Of a DNA stretch of 64,000 bases, positions 41,459 to 51,136 are shown piece after piece. A program made the position numbers and the translations under genes. Source of the stretch: Gallibacter pasteurianus_A (GTDB taxonomy: Bacteria; Bacillota; Clostridia; Peptostreptococcales; Anaerovoracaceae); assembly GCA_963596005.1 (NCBI GenBank), contig CAVBJF010000004.1, forward strand, positions 1 to 64,000, in the 5' to 3' direction. The notes beneath the pieces were generated by a model. It was not told where the DNA came from. It was given only the letters and a program-made list of their open reading frames with translations, and searched no databases. Each line of letters starts with the position of its first letter. The first letter of the stretch is position 1.

Positions 41459-42046
41459 ATGAGCGAAATTAAAAAAGCACAGCAAGAAAAACAAGTCATA
41501 ATCGATGAAATCAAAGACAAGTTTTCAAAAGCTAAGTCAACAGTAGTAATCGATTATATGGGCATTACAGTAGAGCAAGCAGATGCGATGAGGAAAAGCC
41601 TTCGTGAAGCGGATGTTGATTACACCGTTTACAAAAATACTCTTGTAAAGAGAGCAATAGAAGGCACCGAATACGAACAGCTTGCAGAGGTTTTGGAAGG
41701 ACCAAGCGCATTTGCGATATCATATGATGATGTTACAGCTCCTGCAAGAATACTAAATAAGGCAATGAGTGATTTTGAAAAGATGTCATTTAAAGCGGCA
41801 ATCGTAGAAGGAACATTTTATGAGCCGGAGGGCATCAAAGCACTTGCGAAGATTCCTTCAAGAGAAGAGCTTATTGCCAAGTTTATGGGAAGCATCCAGT
41901 CGCCAATTTCTGCAGCAGTAAGAACTTTTGCGGCAATAAGAGATGCAAAACCGGCAGACGGAGCAGAGCCTGCACCGGCAGAAGCTCCACAACAGGAAGC
42001 AACTCCAGCTGAAACACCGGCGGAGGAAGCAACTACAGAAGCGTAA
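41459..42046 (+). CDS. rplJ: Ribosomal protein L10
   Basis: A 195-residue protein, opened by KKAQQEKQVIIDEIKDKF and with VDYTVYKNTLVKRAI. It anchors the L7/L12 stalk. The last ~30 residues are an Ala/Pro/Glu-rich tail beyond the normal end (usual length about 165-175). AAAGGAG precedes the ATG. Confidence 0.97.
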   Translation: MSEIKKAQQEKQVIIDEIKDKFSKAKSTVVIDYMGITVEQADAMRKSLREADVDYTVYKNTLVKRAIEGTEYEQLAEVLEGPSAFAISYDDVTAPARILNKAMSDFEKMSFKAAIVEGTFYEPEGIKALAKIPSREELIAKFMGSIQSPISAAVRTFAAIRDAKPADGAEPAPAEAPQQEATPAETPAEEATTEA

Positions 42047-42080
42047 AATTCAAAAAATAAAATAGAAAAGGAGAATTAAA

Positions 42081-42446
42081 ATGAACAAGGATCAAATCAT
42101 AGAAGCTATAAAAAATATGACAGTTTTAGAACTTAATGAGCTTGTAGAAGCTTGCGAAGAAGAATTCGGAGTTTCAGCAGCAGCTCCTGTAGCAGTTGCG
42201 GCAGCAGGCGGCGAAGCAGGCGGTGGCGCTGAGCAGTCAGAATTCAATGTAGAGCTTAAGGAAGCCGGCGGAGAAAAGATCAAGGTTATCAAGGTTGTTA
42301 GAGAAATCACAGGACTTGGTCTTAAGGAAGCAAAGGAAATGGTTGACGGAGCACCATCAGTTCTTAAGGAAGGCGTTGAAAAGGCAGAAGCAGAAGCTCT
42401 TAAAGCACAGCTTGAAGAAGTTGGAGCAGTTGTTGAGCTTAAGTAG
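42081..42446 (+). CDS. rplL: Ribosomal protein L7/L12
   Basis: A 121-residue acidic protein with the Ala/Gly hinge (AAAPVAVAAAGGEAGGG) and the C-terminal VKVVREITGLGLKEAKEMVDGAP-like motif for factor binding. It is the stalk dimer. A terminator and the rpoB promoter follow. Confidence 0.98.
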   Translation: MNKDQIIEAIKNMTVLELNELVEACEEEFGVSAAAPVAVAAAGGEAGGGAEQSEFNVELKEAGGEKIKVIKVVREITGLGLKEAKEMVDGAPSVLKEGVEKAEAEALKAQLEEVGAVVELK

Positions 42447-42490
42447 CAAACAGCAGCAAAACGGATTTAAAAAATCAAATCAAAATAAGA

Positions 42491-42522
42491 AACAAGTGGT
42501 ACGCATGTACTGCTTGTTTTTT
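42491..42522 (+). terminator. Terminator after rplL
   Basis: AACAAGTGGTAC/GTACTGCTTGTT with loop GCAT pairs over 12 bp including two G-U pairs, followed by a T tract. Confidence 0.8.
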
Positions 42523-42533
42523 GGTTTTCCTAC

Positions 42534-42562
42534 TTGACGATTTGTCTAAAATCTGATATCAT
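42534..42562 (+). promoter_or_regulatory. Promoter of rpoBC
   Basis: TTGACG (42534-42539), 17 bp and TATCAT (42557-42562), with about 43 nt of leader before rpoB. Confidence 0.72.
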
Positions 42563-42611
42563 ATTAGACTGCACATAGTATGATGTTTATAGTATATAAG
42601 GAGTGATAATT

Positions 42612-45600
42612 ATGCCAAAGCCAATTAAATTAGGTAGAAAAGAAAGACAGACTTTTTCAAAAATTAGTGAAGTTGCACAAATGCCTAATCTAATTCAAAT
42701 TCAAACAAAATCGTATGAATGGTTCGTAAAAGAAGGCTTGAAAGAAGTATTTGAAGATATATCTCCTATCCAAAATCATCTCGGTGATATGGTATTGGAA
42801 ATTGTAGATTATTCTCTAAGCGATCCACCTAAATATGATCAAGAGACTTGCAAGGAAAGAGATGCTACATATGCGGTACCACTTAAGGTAAAGGTTAGAC
42901 TTGTAACTAACCAGACAGGCGAGGTCAAGGAGCAGGAAATATTTATGGGAGACTTCCCGCTCATGACTAAACAGGGAACATTTATATACAATGGAGCAGA
43001 GAGAGTCATTGTAACTCAGCTTGTACGTTCTCCGGGGCCATATTACGACAAGGAAATAGACAAGTCGGGCAGAGAACTATTTTCGGCTACTGTCATTCCA
43101 AATAGAGGCGCTTGGCTCGAATACGAAACAGATGCCAATGAGGTGCTTTCGGTGCGTGTAGACAGAACGAGAAAACAACCGGTAACAGCACTTTTGAGAG
43201 CAATGGACATATTCATTCCATATGAACAAGAAAGATTTGGAAATAATGAAGGATTGAGACTTGAAACCAATGACGACATCATTGGAGTTTTTGGTGCGGA
43301 CGAAAGACTTCTTAAAACACTAGAAAAGGATGCTACAAAAAATAAGATAGACGGCATCAAGGAGATTTACAAAAAACTGAGACCGGGTGAACCGCCGACA
43401 ACAGAAAGCGCTCAGTCGCTTATCAATTCGTTGTTCTTTGATTCAAGAAGATACGATGTTTCAAAAGTCGGCAGATATAAGTACAATAAAAAGCTCGGAC
43501 TTTCAAACAGAATAGAAAATGTTATCGTCGCGGAAGATGTCATTGATCCAAACACAGGCGAGATCATGGCAGAAACAGGTGAAGCGATTTCACTTGAAAA
43601 GGCAATAGAGATTGAAAATGCAGGTGTTAAATATGTTATCGCATATTGCGACGAAGAAAGAGAAAAGACAACTAAGATAATAGGCAATAACTTCGTAAGA
43701 CTAGCAGACTATGTTGATTTTGATGTGACGGGACTCAAAATACCGGAAAAAGTGTATTATCCTGTTTTGATGCATATATTAGAAGATAATCAAGAAGAAG
43801 CAGATATCAAGAAAGCGATTGAGGAAAGAAAGGACGACCTTTCTCCAAGGCATATCATAATCGACGACATCATCGCATCTGTCAGCTACTTGATAAATTT
43901 GCCGCATGGCATAGGCAATATCGACGATATCGACCATCTTGGCAACAGAAGACTTAGAACGGTCGGCGAACTTTTGCAAAATCAATTTAGGATTGGTCTT
44001 GCAAGAATGGAAAGAGTAGTTGTTGAGAGAATGGGCACGCAGGATAGAGACATTACAACTCCTCAGGCATTGATCAACATAAGACCTGTAACAGCGGCAA
44101 TCAAAGAATTCTTTGGCAGTTCACAGCTTTCGCAGTTTATGGACCAAAACAATCCGCTTGCAGAGCTTACACATAAGAGAAGGCTTTCTGCGCTTGGACC
44201 TGGAGGTCTTTCAAGGGAAAGAGCCGGCTTTGAGGTGCGTGACGTACATTATTCGCACTACGGTCGTATGTGCCCGATAGAAACACCGGAAGGCCCAAAT
44301 ATCGGCCTTATAGGATCGCTGACAACATATGGTATTATTAACGAATACGGTTTTATCGAAACGCCATATAGAGTTGTAAAAAACGGCGTTGTAACAGACG
44401 AAATAAAATACCTTTCTGCGGATGATGAAGAAAGGATGGTTGTGGCGCAGGCAAATGAGCCGCTTGATTCGGATGGTACATTTACAAACAAAAAGGTTGC
44501 GGCAAGGGGACTTGCTGGCGAGGTTGATATGGTTTTACGCGAAAATGTAGACTATATGGACGTTTCTCCAAAGCAGGTTGTTTCTGTTGCGACTGCAATG
44601 ATACCTTTCCTTGAAAACGACGATGCTAACAGAGCGCTCATGGGAGCAAACATGCAGAGACAGGCGGTTCCGTTGCTTGTTTCTGAAGCACCTATCGTAG
44701 GTACAGGTATAGAGCATAGAGCAGCAAAGGACTCAGGCGTAGTTGTGCTTGCAGAACATGCGGGAACAGTAGTTTATGCAGATGCAAATTATATAAAGGT
44801 ACAAAGAGATGACAATGGGGAAATAGACGAATATAAATTGCTTAAATTTAAGCGTTCAAACCAGGGCACTTGCATACACCAAAGACCTATTGTATTCCAT
44901 GGTGAGCATGTGGATGCTGAGGAGGTTATCGCAGATGGTATGTCAACTGATAATGGCGAGATTGCTCTTGGTAAAAACTTGCTGATAGGCTTTATGACAT
45001 GGGAAGGCTATAACTACGAGGACGCTATCGTATTAAATGAAAGACTTCTTATGGATGATGTGCTCACATCGCTTCATATAGAGGAATACGAAGCGGAAGC
45101 AAGAGACACTAAACTCGGACCGGAGGATATCACAAGGGATATTCCGGGCGTTGGCGAAGACGCACTCAGAAACCTTGATGAAACAGGCATCATAAGGGTA
45201 GGCGCAGAAGTAACTTCCGGAGATATCTTAGTCGGAAAGACAACTCCTAAGGGAGAAACAGAACTCACAGCCGAAGAAAAGCTTTTGAGAGCTATATTCG
45301 GAGAAAAAGCAAAAGAAGTTAGAGATACATCGCTCAAAATGCCTCACGGAGAAGAGGGCATCGTAGTTGATGTTAAAGAATTTAGCAGAGAAAACGATGA
45401 TGAGCTTACACCGGGAGTAAATAAGGTTGTAAGATGCTACGTTGCGACAAAGAGAAAGATATCTGTCGGAGACAAGATGGCAGGCAGACACGGAAATAAA
45501 GGCGTAATTTCAAGAATACTGCCTGAAGAAGATATGCCATTCCTTGATGACGGACAGTCATTACAGGTTATGCTTAACCCGCTTGGCGTACCATCGAGAA

Positions 45601-46283
45601 TGAATGTCGGACAGGTACTTGAGGTACATCTTGGCCTTGCTGCAAAAGCAAAAGGATGGCACATAGCTACACCTGTATTTGACGGCGCTAAGGAACAAGA
45701 CATTATTAGTTTGCTAAAAGAATGCGGATATAGTGAAACAGGAAAACTAAAATTAAAAGACGGTCGTACAGGTGAATATTTTGACAATCCTGTAACTGTC
45801 GGATACATGTATATGCTAAAGCTTCACCATCTTGTTGACGATAAAATACACGCAAGATCGATAGGACCTTACTCGCTTGTTACTCAGCAACCACTCGGCG
45901 GTAAAGCACAGTTTGGTGGTCAGAGATTTGGTGAGATGGAGGTTTGGGCCCTCGAAGCATATGGTGCGGCTTATACATTACAGGAAATATTGACTGTAAA
46001 ATCGGACGATATTGTTGGTCGTGTTGAAACATACGAAGCAATCGTAAAAGGCGAAAATATTCCAAAACCTGGCATTCCTGAGTCATTTAAGGTGCTCATA
46101 AAGGAAATGCAGAGCTTGGCGCTTGATGTCAAGGTGCTTTCGGAGGATTCTGAGGAGATAGAGATAAAAAATATTTCAGAGCTTGACGAAAAAACAGGAG
46201 CAGAGAGGCTTGTAGACATCAAAGAAGTTGTTGGTGAGGAAGATGTGATAACATATGTTGACGCTGATGGTGAAACAGAATAA
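42612..46283 (+). CDS. rpoB: RNA polymerase beta subunit
   Basis: A 1,223-residue subunit with the conserved beta fork and rifampicin region (FFGSSQLSQFMDQNNPLAELTHKRRLSALGPGGLSRERAGFEVRD in pieces). It has NIGLIGSLTTYG and the C-terminal KAQFGGQRFGEMEVWALEAYGAA. At the site equivalent to E. coli Ser531 there is Ser, and His526 is kept, so no resistance substitution stands out. AAGGAG sets the ATG at 42612; an in-frame GTG at 42603 overlaps the site. Confidence 0.99.
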   Translation: MPKPIKLGRKERQTFSKISEVAQMPNLIQIQTKSYEWFVKEGLKEVFEDISPIQNHLGDMVLEIVDYSLSDPPKYDQETCKERDATYAVPLKVKVRLVTNQTGEVKEQEIFMGDFPLMTKQGTFIYNGAERVIVTQLVRSPGPYYDKEIDKSGRELFSATVIPNRGAWLEYETDANEVLSVRVDRTRKQPVTALLRAMDIFIPYEQERFGNNEGLRLETNDDIIGVFGADERLLKTLEKDATKNKIDGIKEIYKKLRPGEPPTTESAQSLINSLFFDSRRYDVSKVGRYKYNKKLGLSNRIENVIVAEDVIDPNTGEIMAETGEAISLEKAIEIENAGVKYVIAYCDEEREKTTKIIGNNFVRLADYVDFDVTGLKIPEKVYYPVLMHILEDNQEEADIKKAIEERKDDLSPRHIIIDDIIASVSYLINLPHGIGNIDDIDHLGNRRLRTVGELLQNQFRIGLARMERVVVERMGTQDRDITTPQALINIRPVTAAIKEFFGSSQLSQFMDQNNPLAELTHKRRLSALGPGGLSRERAGFEVRDVHYSHYGRMCPIETPEGPNIGLIGSLTTYGIINEYGFIETPYRVVKNGVVTDEIKYLSADDEERMVVAQANEPLDSDGTFTNKKVAARGLAGEVDMVLRENVDYMDVSPKQVVSVATAMIPFLENDDANRALMGANMQRQAVPLLVSEAPIVGTGIEHRAAKDSGVVVLAEHAGTVVYADANYIKVQRDDNGEIDEYKLLKFKRSNQGTCIHQRPIVFHGEHVDAEEVIADGMSTDNGEIALGKNLLIGFMTWEGYNYEDAIVLNERLLMDDVLTSLHIEEYEAEARDTKLGPEDITRDIPGVGEDALRNLDETGIIRVGAEVTSGDILVGKTTPKGETELTAEEKLLRAIFGEKAKEVRDTSLKMPHGEEGIVVDVKEFSRENDDELTPGVNKVVRCYVATKRKISVGDKMAGRHGNKGVISRILPEEDMPFLDDGQSLQVMLNPLGVPSRMNVGQVLEVHLGLAAKAKGWHIATPVFDGAKEQDIISLLKECGYSETGKLKLKDGRTGEYFDNPVTVGYMYMLKLHHLVDDKIHARSIGPYSLVTQQPLGGKAQFGGQRFGEMEVWALEAYGAAYTLQEILTVKSDDIVGRVETYEAIVKGENIPKPGIPESFKVLIKEMQSLALDVKVLSEDSEEIEIKNISELDEKTGAERLVDIKEVVGEEDVITYVDADGETE

Positions 46284-46300
46284 TTAAGGAGGATAAGTTA

Positions 46301-49300
46301 ATGAGTGAAAATAATTATGAATTAAACAATTTTGAATCGCTACAAATAGGCTTAGCCTCTACAGAAAAAATTCTCAGCTGGTCACATGGCGAGGTAACAG
46401 AGCCGGAAACTATAAATTACAGAACACTAAAACCGGAGCCTGACGGTCTATTTTGTGAAAGAATATTTGGACCTACAAAAGACTGGGAGTGCCACTGCGG
46501 TAAATACAAGAGAATTCGATATAAGGGCATTATTTGCGATAAGTGCGGAGTAGAGGTCACGAAGGCAAAGGTCAGAAGAGAAAGAATGGGGCATATACAG
46601 CTTGCAGCTCCTGTTTCTCATATTTGGTATTTTAAAGGGATTCCTTCACGAATGGGTCTTGTACTTGACATGACTCCAAGAAACCTTGAGAGAGTTCTTT
46701 ACTTTGCATATTATATAGTTTTAGAGCCGGGCAACTCAGGATTTGATTACAAAGAGATCATAAGCGAGCAACAGTACAACGAGACTATGGAGCAGGCACC
46801 GGAAGGTTTTAGAGCCGGTATAGGCGCTGAGGCGATAAGAGAACTTCTTTGCGACATAGATCTTGAGGAACTTTCCGCGGAGCTAAGAGAAGCTCTAAGG
46901 ACAGCAAGCGGTCAAAAAAAGATAAAGATAGTAAGAAGACTTGAGGTTGTAGAAGCACTCAGAAAGTCAGGTAACAGGCCTGAATGGATGATACTTGAAG
47001 TTATACCTGTTATACCGCCTGATATCAGACCTATGGTACAGCTGGACGGTGGTAGATTTGCGACTTCGGATTTAAATGATTTATACAGAAGAGTTATAAA
47101 CAGAAATAAGAGATTAAAAAGGCTTCTTGATCTCGGAGCGCCCGGCATCATCATAAGAAACGAAAAGAGGATGTTACAGGAAGCAGTTGATGCGCTGATT
47201 GACAATGGCAGAAGAGGTAGACCTGTAACGGGTCCCGGTACAAGACCACTAAAATCTCTTTCCGACATGTTAAAAGGTAAGCAGGGAAGATTCAGACAAA
47301 ACCTTCTCGGCAAGCGCGTTGACTATTCAGGCCGTTCTGTAATCGTAGTAGGACCTGAGCTGAGATTTTGGCAGTGCGGACTTCCTAAAAAGATGGCTCT
47401 TGAGTTATTTAAGCCATTCATAATGAAGAAGCTTGTAGAAAATGGAGATGCGCACAATATCAAAAAAGCAAAGAAAATGGTAGAGAGGGTAGAGCCACAG
47501 GTTTGGGATGTGCTTGATGAAATAATAGTTGAGCATCCGGTTATGCTAAACCGTGCGCCTACACTTCATAGACTTGGTATACAGGCGTTTGAACCGGTTT
47601 TGGTAGAAGGTAAAGCAATAAAATTGCATCCGCTCGTATGTACGGCATTTAACGCCGACTTTGACGGCGACCAGATGGCTGTCCATGTGCCGCTTTCTGT
47701 AGAAGCACAGGCGGAAGCGAGATTTTTGATGCTTTCCGTAAACAACATTCTTGCACCAAAGGACGGTTCTCCTATCACAACTCCTACACAGGATATGATA
47801 CTTGGAAGCTACTATTTGACTCATCCGCCTATTGAAGAAAGCGACAGCGCTGACGGTGTCGGCAGTGGCAAGATTTTTGCCGATTTGGATGAGATGATGA
47901 TGGCATATCAAAATGGTGAAGTGGGCATTCACGCACTTGTAAAGGTGAGAATGTATAACGGAGAAAAGGATAAACGAGGCAAAGTTGTTGAATCGACAGT
48001 TGGTAGATTTATATTTAATCAGCAAATTCCACAGGATCTTGGCTTTGTGCCTGACAGAAAAAAGGATCCGTATTCACTTGAGATCGACTGTCTGTGTGAT
48101 AAAAAGATGCTTGGAAAGATAATAGACAAATGTTACAGAGTGCATGGCAACACAGGGACAGCACTCATGCTTGATGCGATAAAGGACACAGGATTCCATT
48201 ACTCCACAAAGGGTGCTATCACAATCAGTATTGCGGACATGGAGATTCCGGAAAATAAGGGAGCCATCATCGATTCGGCGCAGAGAAAGGTAGACGAGTA
48301 CGAGGATTTTTACAAAAAAGGCCTTCTTTCAAACGAGGAAAGATACGAAAGAGTTTGTGCAGTTTGGGCGAAGACGACAGAAGAAGTTGCAGACGCACTT
48401 ATGGATTCGCTTGGTGCTTTAAACAACTTGTTTATAATGGCAAACTCCGGTGCCAGAGGCTCCAAAAAGCAGATTTCGCAGGTCGGAGGTATGAGAGGAC
48501 TTATGGCGAATGCGACCGGTAGGACTATTGAAATTCCTATCAAGGCAAACTTCCGTGAAGGACTTTCTGTACTCGAATACTTTACATCTTCAAACGGTGC
48601 GAGAAAGGGTCTTGCCGATACAGCCCTTAGAACGGCTGACTCAGGATATCTGACAAGAAGACTTGTAGATGTTTCGCATAATGCGATCATCAGAGAGACT
48701 GATTGCGGCACAACCGAAGGTATAGAGGTAAGAGCATTTACAGATGGCAAGGAAATCATAGAACCGTTGAGACAGAGAATTATAGGAAGGATATCTCTTC
48801 TTGATATAAAGGATCCTAAGAGCGGAGCTGTCATCTGTGGTCAGGACTGTGAGATAACAGAAGAGATAGCAGATAAGATAGATGCGGCAGGCATAGAGGC
48901 TGTTGCGATCAGATCCGTTATGACATGTAAGAGTAAGACAGGCATATGTGCTAAATGTTATGGCAGAAACCTTGCGACAGGCGAACCTGTAAACATCGGA
49001 GAGGCTGTAGGTATCACTGCTGCGCAGTCAATCGGTGAGCCAGGTACACAGCTTACAATGAGGACATTCCACTCCGGTGGTGTTGCCGGCGCAGACATTA
49101 CGCATGGTTTGCCAAGAGTAGAGGAGCTGTTTGAAGCAAGAAAGCCTAAAGGTCTTGCCGAAGTTTGTGAAGAGGATGGTACAGTAGTTTCGATCGCAGC
49201 GACACATGACAACAAGACAGAGGTTGTAATAAAGGGCGAAGAAGGCGAGAGAATTTATACAGTGCCATACGGTGCAAGGCTAAATGTTTCTGAGGGCGAT

Positions 49301-49969
49301 TTTATACACGCAGGCGATGGCATTACAAGAGGACCGCTAAATCCTCATGACATGCTAAGGCTAAAAGGCGTCGAAGGAGTGTACCAATATCTGTTAAAAG
49401 AAGTACAGAGGGTATACAAGCTACAGGGTGTAGATATCAACGACAAACACGTGGAGCTCATCATAAGCCAGATGCTATCTAAATTTAAGATAGATGATCC
49501 GGGCGATACACAGCTATTACCGGGAGCACTATATAGCAGAGTTGAGATTGACGAGGAAAACGAAAAGTTGCCTGAGGGCGGAGAGCCTGCTAAGGCGACA
49601 AGACAGCTTCTTGGTATAACAAAAGCTTCGCTTGCTACAAATTCATTCTTGTCAGCGGCTTCATTCCAGGAAACAACAAAGGTTTTGACAGACGCGGCGA
49701 TCAAGGGCAAGAAGGATACGCTCCAGGGATTAAAAGAAAATGTCATCATAGGAAAGCTAATCCCGGCAGGTACAGGAATGCCAAGATACAGGGATGTAAC
49801 TGTAGATTATGGCCCAAATGCGGAGATTATGGAAAATTGGGAAAGACTTCAGGCTGAGGCTCAGCAGGAGGAAAACGAAGAATTTGTTGAGAGCGAAAAT
49901 ACTGTACTTGGACCCGAAACAGATGGAGTAGTGCTTGTTTCGGATGAAGGAATACAGATACAAGAGTAG
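46301..49969 (+). CDS. rpoC: RNA polymerase beta' subunit
   Basis: A 1,222-residue subunit. The N-terminal zinc site is CHCGKYKRIRYKGIICDKCG; the catalytic Mg motif is NADFDGDQM. A second zinc site has CKSKTGICAKCYG, and the trigger loop region has GEAVGITAAQSIGEPGTQLTMRTFH. It is 17 bp after rpoB with AGGAGG. The C-terminus ends in an acidic tail. Confidence 0.99.
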   Translation: MSENNYELNNFESLQIGLASTEKILSWSHGEVTEPETINYRTLKPEPDGLFCERIFGPTKDWECHCGKYKRIRYKGIICDKCGVEVTKAKVRRERMGHIQLAAPVSHIWYFKGIPSRMGLVLDMTPRNLERVLYFAYYIVLEPGNSGFDYKEIISEQQYNETMEQAPEGFRAGIGAEAIRELLCDIDLEELSAELREALRTASGQKKIKIVRRLEVVEALRKSGNRPEWMILEVIPVIPPDIRPMVQLDGGRFATSDLNDLYRRVINRNKRLKRLLDLGAPGIIIRNEKRMLQEAVDALIDNGRRGRPVTGPGTRPLKSLSDMLKGKQGRFRQNLLGKRVDYSGRSVIVVGPELRFWQCGLPKKMALELFKPFIMKKLVENGDAHNIKKAKKMVERVEPQVWDVLDEIIVEHPVMLNRAPTLHRLGIQAFEPVLVEGKAIKLHPLVCTAFNADFDGDQMAVHVPLSVEAQAEARFLMLSVNNILAPKDGSPITTPTQDMILGSYYLTHPPIEESDSADGVGSGKIFADLDEMMMAYQNGEVGIHALVKVRMYNGEKDKRGKVVESTVGRFIFNQQIPQDLGFVPDRKKDPYSLEIDCLCDKKMLGKIIDKCYRVHGNTGTALMLDAIKDTGFHYSTKGAITISIADMEIPENKGAIIDSAQRKVDEYEDFYKKGLLSNEERYERVCAVWAKTTEEVADALMDSLGALNNLFIMANSGARGSKKQISQVGGMRGLMANATGRTIEIPIKANFREGLSVLEYFTSSNGARKGLADTALRTADSGYLTRRLVDVSHNAIIRETDCGTTEGIEVRAFTDGKEIIEPLRQRIIGRISLLDIKDPKSGAVICGQDCEITEEIADKIDAAGIEAVAIRSVMTCKSKTGICAKCYGRNLATGEPVNIGEAVGITAAQSIGEPGTQLTMRTFHSGGVAGADITHGLPRVEELFEARKPKGLAEVCEEDGTVVSIAATHDNKTEVVIKGEEGERIYTVPYGARLNVSEGDFIHAGDGITRGPLNPHDMLRLKGVEGVYQYLLKEVQRVYKLQGVDINDKHVELIISQMLSKFKIDDPGDTQLLPGALYSRVEIDEENEKLPEGGEPAKATRQLLGITKASLATNSFLSAASFQETTKVLTDAAIKGKKDTLQGLKENVIIGKLIPAGTGMPRYRDVTVDYGPNAEIMENWERLQAEAQQEENEEFVESENTVLGPETDGVVLVSDEGIQIQE

Positions 49970-49987
49970 CCTTGCAAATTTAAAGCT

Positions 49988-50017
49988 TTGACAGAGAGCT
50001 ATTATTTGTGATAAAAT
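49988..50017 (+). promoter_or_regulatory. Promoter of rpsL-rpsG-fusA
   Basis: TTGACA (49988-49993), 18 bp and TAAAAT (50012-50017), about 85 nt before rpsL. Confidence 0.68.
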
Positions 50018-50103
50018 ATTTATCGGTTTTTGAGCGTTTTATCGCTTGGAATATATCAAAAACACTTGAAATTGCAATGCATTTTGAGAGAAAGGAGAGA
50101 AGG

Positions 50104-50517
50104 ATGCCTACAATTAACCAGTTGGTACGCCAAGGAAGAGCTTCAACAGTGAAGAAGTCAACAGCACCGGCTTTAGGAAAAGTAATGAATTCACTAAAGA
50201 GAGTGTCAACAGATGTAAATTCACCACAGAAGAGAGGCGTATGCACATCAGTAAAGACTGTTACACCTAAGAAGCCAAACTCAGCGCTTAGAAAAGTAGC
50301 CAGAGTTAGACTTACAAACGGTATTGAAGTTACAGCATATATTCCGGGTATTGGACATAATTTACAGGAACATAGTGTTGTACTTATCAGAGGCGGAAGA
50401 GTTAAAGACCTCCCTGGTGTAAGATATCATATCATCAGAGGAACACTTGATACTGCCGGTGTAGCGGAAAGAGGACAGTCACGTTCTAAATACGGGGCTA
50501 AGAGACCTAAAAAATAA
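50104..50517 (+). CDS. rpsL: Ribosomal protein S12
   Basis: A 137-residue protein beginning MPTINQLVRQGR, with KKPNSALRKVARVRL (Lys43-equivalent kept) and PGVRYHIIRG. GAAAGGAGAGAAGG precedes the ATG. It decodes at the A site. Sequence at the streptomycin positions is wild type (KPNS, PGVR). Confidence 0.98.
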   Translation: MPTINQLVRQGRASTVKKSTAPALGKVMNSLKRVSTDVNSPQKRGVCTSVKTVTPKKPNSALRKVARVRLTNGIEVTAYIPGIGHNLQEHSVVLIRGGRVKDLPGVRYHIIRGTLDTAGVAERGQSRSKYGAKRPKK

Positions 50518-50636
50518 GTAATCATCGGTAATTTGTAGTGCTCTTGATCATAGATATCGAGCGCCGCGCCTTAGAGAGAAATATGACGGCTCAAAGGCGA
50601 GTACCGAAAGCATTTTATGGCAAGGAGGGAAGAGAC

Positions 50637-51107
50637 GTGCCAAGAAAAGGAAATGTACCAAAGCGTGAAGTTCTTCCGGATCCGGTTTATGGTAGTGTTG
50701 TTGTAGCTAAGCTAATCAACAGCGTTATGATAGACGGTAAGAAGGGCATCGCTCAGGCAATCGTTTACGATGCGTTTGAGCAGGTGCACGAGATCACAGG
50801 AGAAGACGCTTTAGAAGTATTTGAAAAAGCAATGAATAACATCATGCCTGTACTTGAAGTAAAGGCAAGACGTGTAGGTGGTGCGAACTACCAGGTTCCT
50901 ATGGAAGTAAGAGCTGATAGAAGACAAACTCTCGGACTGAGATGGCTCACAAATTATACAAGAGCAAGAGGCGAGAAGACTATGAGCGAAAAGCTTGCAA
51001 AGGAAATCATAGATGCTTCAAATAATACAGGAGCATCAGTTAAGAAAAAAGAAGATACGCATAAGATGGCAGAGGCCAATAAGGCATTTGCTCATTACAG
51101 ATGGTAA
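50637..51107 (+). CDS. rpsG: Ribosomal protein S7 (GTG start)
   Basis: A 156-residue protein, chosen to start at GTG 50637 because AAGGAGGG lies 7 nt upstream and the family begins PRKGNVPKRE. The frame is open for 33 codons upstream, but those lack the family sequence. Motif RRVGGANYQVPMEV binds 16S rRNA. The 119-bp gap after rpsL could contain the S7 autoregulation site. Confidence 0.97.
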   Translation: MPRKGNVPKREVLPDPVYGSVVVAKLINSVMIDGKKGIAQAIVYDAFEQVHEITGEDALEVFEKAMNNIMPVLEVKARRVGGANYQVPMEVRADRRQTLGLRWLTNYTRARGEKTMSEKLAKEIIDASNNTGASVKKKEDTHKMAEANKAFAHYRW

Positions 51108-51136
51108 AACGATAGACAGCAGAAAGGAGGAATACC

